DNA from: Plantago elongata
Lineage: Eukaryota; Streptophyta; Magnoliopsida; Lamiales; Plantaginaceae
Reading direction: 5' to 3'
NCBI GenBank assembly: GCA_036897095.1
Contig: JAYMSP010000276.1
Location: 1 to 61,358, forward strand
Length of the DNA: 61,358 nucleotides
The notes beneath the pieces were generated by a model, which did no database searches, was not told where the DNA came from, and was given only the letters and a program-made list of their open reading frames with translations. Positions 26,584 to 36,900 of this stretch are shown piece after piece. Both the position numbers and the translations under genes were made by a program. Numbering within the stretch: the stretch's first letter is position 1; every line of letters begins with the position of its first letter.

Positions 26584-26861
26584 TAACCATTAAGTTGTGA
26601 AAGACTTGGACGTAGACTTTGGCATGCTTCGACAATGGAGTGTGTGGATTTGCTTTCCATTTGCCCCACACGTGCCCAAAATTTCTCTCCCTGCTTTAAT
26701 TGTTTCCTCTCTGGTTTCCATATTCCATTGAGACTGATCAATTAATCAAGAACACAGTGCTTTGTATAGCTCTGTTCATATATATTTTCAATCACGTAAA
26801 ATCTCTCTTTTAGTCCTCTTTCTCTATTTCCCTTTCAACCTTGAGAACTGATTTCAAAGTA

Positions 26862-29800
26862 ATGGATCAAGCTGCTGTTGGTGCCACCATTCAAGTTGTG
26901 CTGCAAACACTGCTCTCCGCACCCATTGACGAGATTAAACTAATTTTTGGTTTCCAGAAAGAACTGACTAAGCTAAGAAACTCTCTGATCATGATACAAG
27001 ATTTCCTCCATGATGCTGAGGTCAAACAAGTCAACAACAAAGCGGTCAAGCGTTGGCTGGAGCAGCTCGAAGATGTCGCTTTTGAAGCGGATGCCGTGTT
27101 GGATGAGTGCAACTACGAACTACTTCGGCAAAAGGTTAAGAAACAAAAACCAGCTTCAAACAAGGTACTGAGTTTCTTACCATCTCGTTCAAAAAAATTA
27201 CTTTTCCGTAGGAAAATAGTCCATAAGGTTGATGAAGTTAACAAGAGTCTAGAGTCAATCAAGAAAGAGGCACAAAGCTTTGGTCTTCAAATGATAGCCA
27301 TGAACTCTGATCATGCTAGTACTAGTGTTGGATTCATCCTGCCTCCAACTAACTCATTGTCAATTGAGACACATATCGTGGGAAGGGATGATGATGAATC
27401 CAAATTAGTTGAAATGCTTATTTCTGCTCCACAAGAAGAAATTATTTGTGTGCTTCCAGTTTTGGGTATGGGAGGTCTTGGCAAAACCACCCTTGTTCGA
27501 AAAGTCTTCCATCATAAGAAAATAAGAGCTCATTTTGAGAAAAGGATATGGGTCTATGTTTCAACAAATTTTGATGCAACAACTTTATTCAAGATGATTC
27601 TTGAGTCGTTGTCTCGAGAAAATGTTCAAAGCATTTTGACGGATGAGGTTGTGTTGGAAAAGATTCGAGAGCAATTGACAAGTAAAAGGTACTTGCTTGT
27701 ACTTGATGATGTTTGGAACGAGAACTCTAGCATGTGGGATGGTTTTATGAGTTCCATTTCATCAATTAGCCCCATCAAGGGAAATTGCATTCTTGTTACC
27801 ACGAGAAAAGGGAATGTTGCTTCACTTGTTGGAACGCTTCCTACACACCAACCAAGAAGCTTATCTAAAGAAGATTGTTGGTCCATCATTAAATCAAAGG
27901 CATTTTCAATAGTAGATGTTTCAATCGATTTCGAAGAAATTGGTCACAACATCTCACAAAGATGTGGTGGTCTGCCTCTAGTTGCCAATGTTATGGGGGG
28001 ATTATTACGTGGCAAATCAAAAGATGAGTGGCAATCCATTACTAGAGACCAACTGTTGAAATTTGGGGTAGATGATGACACAACTGTCATGAACGTACTG
28101 AAGTTAAGCTACGATCGTTTGCTATCACCGACAGTGCAAAAGTGCTTTGCATATTGTTCAATTTTCCCCCTGGATCATACAATGAAAAGGCAAGAAGTAA
28201 TTGAGCTTTGGATGGCAGAAGGTTTTCTACAAGGTAGCAGAGGAAAAGATATGGAGACAGTGGGTGATGAAATTTTCAACTTTCTTTTGCAAAACTCCTT
28301 ATTCCAAGATGCAAAGAAGGATGAGTATGGCAATATTACAAAATGTAGGATGCATGACCTTGTGCATGATCTTGCACGTTCAGTTTCAGGATCAAGAACG
28401 ATTAGGATGGAGAAAGGTATATCAGATCGTTTGGATCAAGCTCGATACCTTGCAATAAAGAATATTCATCGGGAATCATTTGCCATATTAAAGCAACAAG
28501 CAAAATGTATGCGCACAATTGTTCTTGAAGGAACATTTGTAGAGATGTTTATGGGATTTAAGCAACTACATGTTTTGAAGATAATGGGATGGAGTACTTG
28601 TAAGGTTCTACCGGATGTGATTGGAGAGTTAATACAATTGAGGTTACTCGACATCACAAGGACAAATATTAGAGTGGTGTCAGATTCAATCGGTAAACTC
28701 TACAATTTACAAACGCTTTGTATACCTCCCTATTTGAGAAGTCTTCCTAATACAATAGTTGACTTGATCAGCTTAAGACATTTGCACACAGACGATTACG
28801 CTCAAGATATTGTATTACCACCTTGGATGGGGAAATTAACTTGTCTTCAAACAATTCCATATTTCAAAGTGGGTGATGATCATGGATGTGGAATTGGAGA
28901 GCTAGGGCAGTTGAATAATCTTAAAGGTCTTTTAACGATTCAGAATCTAGAGAAGGTGAAAGACAAAGATGAGGCGAAACATTTAAATTTGGTGAGAAAA
29001 TCAAAGATACTTGGATTAGTTTTGGAGTGGACGGAATCAAGAGAAGGTGAAGTGAATGGTGAAAATGTATTGGATGGTCTCCAACCCCATTCAAGTTTGA
29101 AGTCTCTAGCTATTAATGGGTACAAGAGCCAAAGATTCCTTTCATGGATGATGAAGATGGTGGTACACAATGAAATAGAAGCTCGTGGTGAAGTGCTTCG
29201 TAACCTAATCAAGATAAAAATAAAGAATTGCAAAGAATGTGAAGAAGTTCCGACGTTTGGCCACCTACCGCACCTGAGGATCTTGTCGTTGAAAGGCTTG
29301 TCTAATGTGCGGTTCATAGGTCAATCATTCTACGGCTTAGAAAATGCTGGCACATCAAGCATGTCTGGAAATGTAAATTGTCAAGCACCATTGACAATGT
29401 TTCCATCACTAGAAAAGCTGGAGTTATTAGACATGGCAGAGTTAAGTGAATGGGCGGAAGTGGAGGGTTCAATTTCTGTGTTTCCATGCCTCATATACTT
29501 GCAAATTACGAAATGCCCCAAGTTGAAGGGTTTTCCGAGTCATTTTTCATACCTTAAAGAATTGAGAGTCTATGATGTGGACTCTGATTTCTCATTAGCG
29601 GACTCCCACAACATGAGCCATATCCAGTTAATTGAAATAAAATCGTTGCATGGATTGACTTATTTACCGGAAGAACTTTTCGTGAAAAAACACAATCTCA
29701 GAAAATTGAGGATAGAGGGTTGCCTAAAAATCGAGTCAATTCCATATGTAAAAGTCCTCAACTCACTTCGGGAATTGAAAATCTTGATGTGTGACAAATT

Positions 29801-29942
29801 GAAAGAGTTGCCACTTGATTTGCACACCCTTGAGTCTCTTGAGGTATTAGAGATATCAAAGTGCCCGGAATTGGAGTTGATTCCATGTGTAAAAGGCCTC
29901 TCCTCACCGTGTCAATTGCATGTCTGGGGACTGGGGGTGTGA
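26862..29942 (+). CDS. CC-NBS-LRR disease resistance protein (RGA-like), truncated by a frameshift
   Basis: An intron-less frame of 1026 residues encodes an intracellular immune receptor of the CNL class. In order: Rx-type coiled coil (residues 1 to about 150) with the EDVID-like QLEDVAFEADAVLDE; P-loop GMGGLGKTTL at about 202; RNBS-A FEKRIWVYVSTNFD; kinase-2 LLVLDDVWNE at about 278; RNBS-B CILVTTRKGNVAS; GLPL as CGGLPLVANV; RNBS-D CFAYCSIFPLD; and MHD as CRMHDLVHDLA at about 497. LRRs run from about 540 to the end. Nucleotide-binding motifs all look functional. The start at 26862 (MDQAAVG) is chosen over a non-ATG extension. An imperfect 7-bp tandem duplication at 29924-29937 shifts the frame, so translation stops at 29942 and about 250 residues of LRR are lost. 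A truncated receptor or a pseudogene are both possible. Confidence 0.93.
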   Translation: MDQAAVGATIQVVLQTLLSAPIDEIKLIFGFQKELTKLRNSLIMIQDFLHDAEVKQVNNKAVKRWLEQLEDVAFEADAVLDECNYELLRQKVKKQKPASNKVLSFLPSRSKKLLFRRKIVHKVDEVNKSLESIKKEAQSFGLQMIAMNSDHASTSVGFILPPTNSLSIETHIVGRDDDESKLVEMLISAPQEEIICVLPVLGMGGLGKTTLVRKVFHHKKIRAHFEKRIWVYVSTNFDATTLFKMILESLSRENVQSILTDEVVLEKIREQLTSKRYLLVLDDVWNENSSMWDGFMSSISSISPIKGNCILVTTRKGNVASLVGTLPTHQPRSLSKEDCWSIIKSKAFSIVDVSIDFEEIGHNISQRCGGLPLVANVMGGLLRGKSKDEWQSITRDQLLKFGVDDDTTVMNVLKLSYDRLLSPTVQKCFAYCSIFPLDHTMKRQEVIELWMAEGFLQGSRGKDMETVGDEIFNFLLQNSLFQDAKKDEYGNITKCRMHDLVHDLARSVSGSRTIRMEKGISDRLDQARYLAIKNIHRESFAILKQQAKCMRTIVLEGTFVEMFMGFKQLHVLKIMGWSTCKVLPDVIGELIQLRLLDITRTNIRVVSDSIGKLYNLQTLCIPPYLRSLPNTIVDLISLRHLHTDDYAQDIVLPPWMGKLTCLQTIPYFKVGDDHGCGIGELGQLNNLKGLLTIQNLEKVKDKDEAKHLNLVRKSKILGLVLEWTESREGEVNGENVLDGLQPHSSLKSLAINGYKSQRFLSWMMKMVVHNEIEARGEVLRNLIKIKIKNCKECEEVPTFGHLPHLRILSLKGLSNVRFIGQSFYGLENAGTSSMSGNVNCQAPLTMFPSLEKLELLDMAELSEWAEVEGSISVFPCLIYLQITKCPKLKGFPSHFSYLKELRVYDVDSDFSLADSHNMSHIQLIEIKSLHGLTYLPEELFVKKHNLRKLRIEGCLKIESIPYVKVLNSLRELKILMCDKLKELPLDLHTLESLEVLEISKCPELELIPCVKGLSSPCQLHVWGLGV

Positions 29943-30693
29943 CAAATTGAAAGTGATACCACTTGATCTCAAGAGCCTTGGATCTCTTGTGGAATTTGTT
30001 ATATGGAACTGTCCAGAATTGAAGTCAATAATTCCACAAGCAAGAGAAGGAGGAGGTTCACAACAACAATGCATTAGCAGCAGCAGCATCACCTCGCTTC
30101 GAAAATTGGAAATCTCAGAGTGCCCGGAACTGATTGATTTACCAAATGAATTATTATCCTCTTCCCTTCAGAATCTGACCCTTTATACGATACCGAAGTT
30201 GATGACTTTCCCAATCATGGAGATCTGTTGTCGCTTGCAAAGTTTGTCAATTGGTGGATTCTCAGATTCCATAAGTTTTGATTCCTTCAACCAACATCTC
30301 AATTGCCTCCTCCAGGAAAGCCACCGCTCCCTCAAAGTTTTAGATTTATACGGAAAGGAGGAATGGGAGTGTCTGCCTGATCAGATTCAACATCTCACTT
30401 GTCTGGAAACATTATGCCTGTATGATTTTGGAAGAATAGAGTGTTTGCCTGAATGGATTGGGAATCTATCTTCTTTAATGTGGTTACAGATTGTCAATTG
30501 CAAAGAGCTAAAGCATCTGGCCTCTAATGAAGCTATGCAAGGCCTCGCCAAATTATGTAACGTATCCATTCGTCAATGTCCGTTGCTGGCGGAGAGGTGC
30601 AAAATGCCTAGTAGTACTAGTACTAATTCTGCTGCTGCCACTGATGCTTCTTCACAGTGGCCCATTTCACATATCGATCGTGTTTGGATGTAA
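29943..30693 (+). pseudogene. C-terminal LRR region of the NLR, cut off by the frameshift
   Basis: In the +1 frame relative to the upstream gene, the LRR pattern continues with no gap: CDKLKVIPLDLKSLGSL, then CPELIDLPNELLSSSLQNL, LPDQIQHLTCLETLCL and LPEWIGNLSSLMWLQ, stopping at 30693. The unit just before the break (CDKLKELPLDLHTLESL) is nearly the same as the first unit after it, showing that both are one original gene. No intron fits the junction. Confidence 0.88.
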
Positions 30694-31204
30694 TAATGAC
30701 AAGGAGATGAAACTATGTAAGTCTCTTTATTACTCTATTCCTTTAACTCTTCAGTTTCAGCGATTTGAAATAATCGAACTTCGTTTTAAAATTCTTAACA
30801 TGCATCGACAAGATTCAAAATCAATTACTTGGGAGTTTGTGACTTGGGAGTACCTGCTTATTTCACTTGCTTTGTTGTAGTTATTCACTTGCTCAACTGA
30901 ATATAACTCTTGCAGTATCAATCAACAAAACAACATGATCAATTTCAATTCTACCTCATCAAATTCAAGAAAAGAAAGATGGATATTAATCAGTCATGCA
31001 GTAGCCCAAAATGCATGTTCCTTGTGTTTTTGAATGTGCAGGTTTGAGAAGTTTACCCACCTAGGAAAAACACTTTTTTTGGATCTATGATTAGGTACTA
31101 GACTTCGTCGGGTGGTGACTTGTGACAAATAACCGGTACTAACGTTTTAGATGTAATGACTTAGCTCAGTTCCTTACAATTCGGTATCTATGTTAAATTT
31201 TTTA
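30694..31204. other. NLR 3' flank
   Basis: No gene is seen. The region ends at the 9-bp target duplication of the Mutator-like element. Confidence 0.5.
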
Positions 31205-31213
31205 TTAAAATAA

Positions 31214-32390
31214 GGGTTAATTACATTTACATCCCTCAAAAGTATCGAATTTTTCAAAAACCCCCTAAACTCTAAAAGTTTCTACTATTCATTACAAAAA
31301 GCCCCCTGAAATTCTGTTTTTCTTACATTCCGTTAAAAGAATTCCGCTAGTCAACTAGTCAACCCAGTCAACCGTTATAAAAGTCAAAAGTCAACTGGAG
31401 TTTGAAAGTAATATTTATCAAGAAATATTTTTCTAAATAAAAATAAATTTACAAATCTTTTTATGACGTCATAAGGATTTTGATGGTTTCCAACTCTGTC
31501 CTTGGAGTTTCAAAGTAAGATTAATAAAATCACAGCTCCAACTAATATATTTTTGAATTTTCCAGCTTAGGCCATGATATTTTTCATCCTTTGTTAGTGC
31601 TATGATAATGATTTCGAGACACTTAGGCTAAATTAACTGAATTCAATCAAATCGGGACGCTTTCAACTCTAAGTATTCTTTAGCGGAATAAATCTCTCGT
31701 TTCTATCTACGCCATAGTAACTAAAACACTAAAACCTAAACCCAAATTCATTATTCACCAATCTTCTCACACATCGGTCAGAGTTTCATATCTCATTCCA
31801 CCATAGGTCTCCTCCTCCTCTTCTTCTCAGGCGGCGGTCTCTTCATGTTCTCCTACGGGAGCAACACAACGGCATTATACTGCTTGGCATGCATTCGAGT
31901 TCGGGAGAAGGAATTCGGGTTGATTTGATGAAAAGAGCTTCGGCAGAGTCGAAGAACCGCACAACGGAGACACGCTCGAGGCGGCGGGCAAGGATATTTC
32001 GCGGTCTCAGGTGAGACGGAGATAGACTTCAAGTAGGGACGGCGGCCAGTCAATTATTAGGTCACAACTTTGCAGAGCCAAACTTTGGTGAAAACCCTAG
32101 ATTTGATTTGGTGAAGTGTTGTGAATTGTGTTAAAATAGGTTGATGGGGGGTATTTTTGGGTTTTCAGCACTTATTAATGATATCATAAATATTTTCCAT
32201 TTTACGTACTCTTTTTGTTAAATTTTCAATTTTTTTTTTTCAAAATTTAAAACGTCAACATTTTATTTTGTTGACTAGCGTTGACTTTGTTGCCTCCGTT
32301 AGTCAACTGACACGACAGGGAGGTGTGAAAAAATATTTGGATGAATACGTAATTTCGAACTATTTCAGGGGATGTAAATGTAATTAACCC
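31214..32390. mobile_element. Mutator-like non-autonomous element (1.18 kb)
   Basis: The left end GGGTTAATTACATTTACATC (31214 on) is repeated in inverted form at the right end (up to 32390), and similarity between the arms continues inward in patches rich in GTCAAC. Flanks TTAAAATAA (31205-31213) and ATAAAATAA (32391-32399) match at 8 of 9 bases, fitting a 9-bp MULE target duplication. No transposase frame exists. The core at about 31800-32070 is GC-rich compared with the rest, as in elements that have captured host DNA, but I cannot name a source gene. Confidence 0.82.
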
Positions 32391-32399
32391 ATAAAATAA

Positions 32400-33781
32400 A
32401 AATCATTTGCGTTACAACAATATATTGACACATAACTTGATAAGCTACAAGTTTATACTATAATTTAGTAGTCCTTGAATTGTAAAATAATATTAATACG
32501 CATTTATAATTAATTATATGTTTTTCAGTCTAAGACTAAGCTCTGATTCTTTTTTGAAAAAAAAGAGAAAGAAAACCAAAATTTTCCGTACATATAAAAT
32601 TCAAATTGACTTGTTTAACGGATTCTAATTGGAGCTCAATTTCACCCTCCCCTAGTCGAGTTCTATTTTAATTGAGGTGAATTGATAAATATTAATTATA
32701 TTATAATTGAGTTATTAAAATTGCGTTTCATATAAAATTAAAATACAAAGGGTATATTGTAGGTTTGGTGAGTTTAACTGATTTTACAGGTCCTGTATTT
32801 TTCAACTGAAATTTACGTGAATTAAATTAAACTGAAATAAAATATAAACATACTTAATTTATCATAATGGAAAGTACTATCTTCATTTTTAATTACTCTA
32901 AAATTAATGCACTAGGGTATGCTAGAATATATGATGCTCTAAGTGATGTAAATGCATGATCAAAGAGGTTCTTATAAATTATAGGTATACTGCCCTACCT
33001 TCTCCAAGTGTTAAGTAATATTTATATTGTAAGAAGCAGCCTATAATTATACAACAACCTATTCTTTTATAATAATTGTACTTTTGATTTATGCTTTAGA
33101 TTATAGTATTTCCTAGTTATAATAATTGTATGCTATTTAGGGCTTTCTAAAGTGAAGTGAACTAGTTACTGATTTTGTCTACAGCAAGCTCGACAAAGAA
33201 GCTTTCGGTAAACTTCACTTCGTTTTCTTGCTTCTTTACCCTAGCTGGTACTATTGTTATCAGCATGTAGATAGCCTGTTTACACCAGAATACGCACTAC
33301 CTTTTTTCCCTAAAATTGATCAATTTCAAACCTAAATTGTAGTAGCGATTTACTCTATTGCATCAACTAATGCTTGTATTAATCATCGAATCGAAACATC
33401 AACCTGCTTGCTGGAATGCTCTAGTGCTAGGTTTATATGATCTGTTCACCAGACTTGCTTAGACCTTAGTGCCATATGTATACCATTTGGAGGCTATATG
33501 TATACCATTTGGAAGGTTATGTAATTAAAGTATAAACATAAATCTGTGTTATTAACAAGTACAAGTAGTCAGGGACAACGATGATGCACTTTGTATGGAC
33601 TACACACGTGTTTTCAGTTCGGTGTTGGTACCGATTCAATGCCAGTTGCTATTTCCTGTCTAATTGTTGGCCTAACAAATACAATCTCTTGATTTTGAGT
33701 TGACGTGATGTTCTGCAGCTTCTTTTTTTTTTTAATGATGTTGTGCGTGTTTTGTGATATATCAGGTTCATTGGTGACATA
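32400..33781. other. Intergenic, nothing recognised
   Basis: AT-rich sequence between the Mutator-like element and the F-box pseudogene. Its end is presumably the old F-box promoter and leader. Confidence 0.45.
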
Positions 33782-36135
33782 ATGAGTAGAAACAGTCTCA
33801 GTGGTAACTCTCGGAAGAATGCTCGTATAGCTGATCTTGATCGCATTAGCAATTTACCAGATGATCTTATAAGTCATATTCTCTCCAGCTTACCAATAAA
33901 AGATGCAGTGCGGACATGTGTTTTGTCCAGAGATTGGGAATTTAAGTGGACCTTTGTATACAACCTGCACATTAATCAGAGGGATATTTGCTCCAGGGCT
34001 TGGGGTGACGGTAATCTGTTCCGTAACACTGTCGAAAACATATTTCTTCATTTAAATTTTAAATAATGTCAAAAGTTTTAAACTCAAATGTGATGATGGT
34101 TACGAACATCAAATTGCCATAAAATCATGGATATCTGCTGTGTTGAGGAAACGCAACATCGAGAGTGTCGAACTTCAAATAGGAGAATTGGAGGGTTTTG
34201 TTTTACCCCGCAGCCTTCTCAGTTGCACTTCGTTGAGGAAATTGGTACTGGAATGCTACTGCAGTTCTTTCAAATTTCCTGCGAAAAGTTGTTATCAAAA
34301 TCTTAGATTTTTGACACTTACAGGAATAGTGATTCTTAATGAGCTGTCTGGTGTTGACACTCTAAAATTTACTTTCCCCGTACTAGAAACACTTGAGTTT
34401 GATGATTGTTATTGGTCCGTGAAATGTGTTGAAATTTTTGCTCCTTCTCTGACTGGCATCGTGACTTCATGTGACGGACTTGCTTCAGATAGCGTTTCGA
34501 TCAAGATCATTGGTAGCAGACTTGCTAATTTAGATGCATCATGTGGATCCCTAGAAAATTATGTTCTGATAGATGCAACTGTCGGTCTCGGTTAACCTGT
34601 GTTTGTATCCATGGATTTACACTGGACAGTTAGATGCAGAAGAAATTGGTGAGTACGGATTTCAACTTAGAAAGCTTTTGAAAGAAGTTTCAAGTGTGTT
34701 ATACTTGAAGCTATCAAGTTTTGTACATAAGGTTAGTTTGTTTTCACTTTTTTCAGATAATATGCTCTGTAGTTGTTGGTCAAACAAAACTTTTCTTCCT
34801 GATGTGAGCTATGGGTTTGGAGGTTAAGGTTCCGTAGTCCAGTCTCATGAGTTAATAATAAAATATGCTCCGGAATCCTTGGCTCCAATCAGAGCTTATG
34901 CACATATACCAGTGATAAATTTATTTTTGTCCAACTCCAACTCGTGCTTACAAGTAGTACATCTATACTGTGTAATGAAAGTTTACGTTGCCTTCTCTAC
35001 ATCTCATGGAGTACATCTTGCCATACATCTATACAGTGTAATAAAAGTTTATGTTGCCTTCTCTACATCTCATGGAGTACATCTTGCCATACATCTATAC
35101 TGCGTAATAACAGTTTATGTTGCCTTTCTCTACATCTCATGGAATACATCTTGCCATGAATACCGGTTTACTTTCATATAGTCGTAAATACTGCAGGTTT
35201 AGAAAGCTGATGTGAATGAACATCGATCACATAATTGCTATATGAGTTCAACTTTGTTTACAAACTCCAATGTAGAGAATAGAGATGAAGAAAAAAATCT
35301 GCTATATTATCTGTCATGTCCAGTATATGGCCTCCTTAATCCTTATTACAAAGGGCACCACATCTGCTATCCACAGTTTGTCATCTGTCATGAAATCAAT
35401 TCCATGAATATGTGGTTTATACAAATACTTGAATTATTTCCTCTGTATTCATCTCTTTTTTGCAACGTTTTGATTACATGTGCAAGATTATGATGTCATG
35501 CTGTAACTTATAACTGTGGAACTTAATTAGAATTTGCAGGATTTGTGTACTCTAGCTGCCAGCTGTTCTTACTATACTTTTCTTTAATGTATATTCAAAA
35601 TCTTTTGTCATTCTTTTGACGGATTCATGTTTTGTTTTTAAATCTATGGAGGCTATTGCTCAATCACAAAACAGACTCCCTCTTCCAAGGTTTTCTGAGT
35701 TGAAAAGCCTGAGCCTGTGTCTCGATAATCCTTATGGTGTTGCTGTTGATGGACTTCTTGAAATTCTTCATGCATCACCATTTCTGGAATCTCTGAAGAT
35801 AGACTCTGTGGTAAGTCCCAGTATTATCTTCCAATTCAAACCATCGAAACTTTTTTTTCATTTTTCCTTTTTGTTCTCCGTTTCTTCGTTTTCTATGACT
35901 TTTATAGGATTGTGATCAAACCTTCAAGTTAATGCCAATTTTCATTTTTTCCCAGAATCATGAGTATGATTATGACGCTACTGAGGTGCCAACCTGTATT
36001 CTATCTCACTTAAAAAAAATTACATTCGGTTACCGTCATTGCAAACGCCCTCAATTTCACCTGGAGAAGTTCTTGCTAAAGAATGCATTAGAGCTGAAGA
36101 ATGTTCATGTTTATAACCTTGATGGAAATTCATAA
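33782..36135 (+). pseudogene. F-box/LRR (FBD-type) pseudogene
   Basis: Plant F-box/LRR proteins recruit substrates to SCF ubiquitin ligases. The N-terminus has a clear F-box: DRISNLPDDLISHILSSLP and DAVRTCVLSRDWEFKW. LRR-like sequence follows: CTSLRKLVLECYCSSFKFPA, LRFLTLTG, FPVLETLEFDDC. Exon 1 runs to about 34731. Later exons are about 35650-35810 (LPLPRFSELKSLSLCLDNPY) and 35956-36135 (VPTCILSHLKKITFGYRHC). Two single-base frameshifts break exon 1: one extra A at 34061-34063, after FLHLNF, and one extra G at 34590-34591, after DATVGL. Reading resumes in the shifted frame each time. With two independent breaks I call it a pseudogene; base-calling errors in short homopolymers are the alternative. 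The C-terminus lacks a full FBD domain. Confidence 0.85.
34959..35157. repeat. 66-bp minisatellite, three tandem copies
   Basis: Copies begin ACATCTATAC at 34959, 35025 and 35091, a period of 66 bp, with a few differences and one 1-bp insertion in copy 3. It lies in the F-box pseudogene's long intron. Because 66 is a multiple of three, each unit reads through as 22 codons, which creates a spurious repetitive frame. Confidence 0.92.
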
Positions 36136-36769
36136 ATTTTCAAAAAAAAAAACCAATAAAACTTGGCAACCTTAGTATGATTGATAAAATCAGTTTGGAT
36201 CTGGTTTATACTCCTGTTCTAGGTTCAATTAGAAGATGGAACAATAAAGTACCAAATTGAATTTTTGTTCGCAGTTTGAAAACATTTCAAAATGGGAACT
36301 ACAGTATGTCAATATTCAATACACAGAGAGGGACACAACTTAAAAATCTAAAATCAAATGTGTGTTGTTTTGTTATTTGTACGTGCTTTAGGTAGTTGCG
36401 ACCTTAATTCTTAACAACAGACCAATTGTCCCAACAATATGTCGGCTTACATTTATGTGCAATTCTGATGGGAAATTAATAACTTTGTCCGTCCCAACAT
36501 TAATTTAGTGCCACTCATTAATGATATGATTACTCACTACTCGAGAGAATTAAGGATTTCTTTTCGAGCAGGCAAATGCTAGCTAGTAGGAGAGTAATTA
36601 CCGGAATTTGATAAGCCATTCATTGAGATTTGACTTCCAATATCAACTATCAACTATCAAAGAGCCTAATTGTAATTACTTTATCCACGCTTCAAAACAA
36701 TATTAAAATACGAACATTAATCAACTATCAACTACAGGTATCGATTCTTAATATTATATTTACATAGAA
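36136..36769. other. Intergenic between the F-box pseudogene and the LINE
   Basis: No gene is seen. A stretch at about 36487-36545 (GTCCGTCCCAACATTAAT onward) resembles a Stowaway end. Confidence 0.4.
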
Positions 36770-36779
36770 CTTCATTATA
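36770..36779. repeat. LINE target-site duplication, left copy
   Basis: CTTCATTATA here is repeated exactly at 42044-42053, on either side of the LINE. Confidence 0.8.
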
Positions 36780-36900
36780 CCTTTTTTTTATAGTAAACTT
36801 CCAATATATTTAATCATCAAAGAATTACATCCAAATGGAGTTCAGAATGGTAAAACCGTACCATCAGTGTCACCAGAAACATGCTGGGCGAGCTCATGAG

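Noticed and set aside
29920..30693. The C-terminal LRR frame as a separate gene
   Set aside because: It lacks a promoter and N-terminal domains and continues the upstream LRR pattern without a gap; a frameshift explains it.
31853..32053. 66-codon minus-strand frame in the Mutator-like element
   Set aside because: No similarity recognised; it lies in the GC-rich core, where open frames arise easily.
34879..35181. Repetitive 100-codon frame in the F-box intron
   Set aside because: It is produced by the 66-bp minisatellite, whose period is divisible by three.
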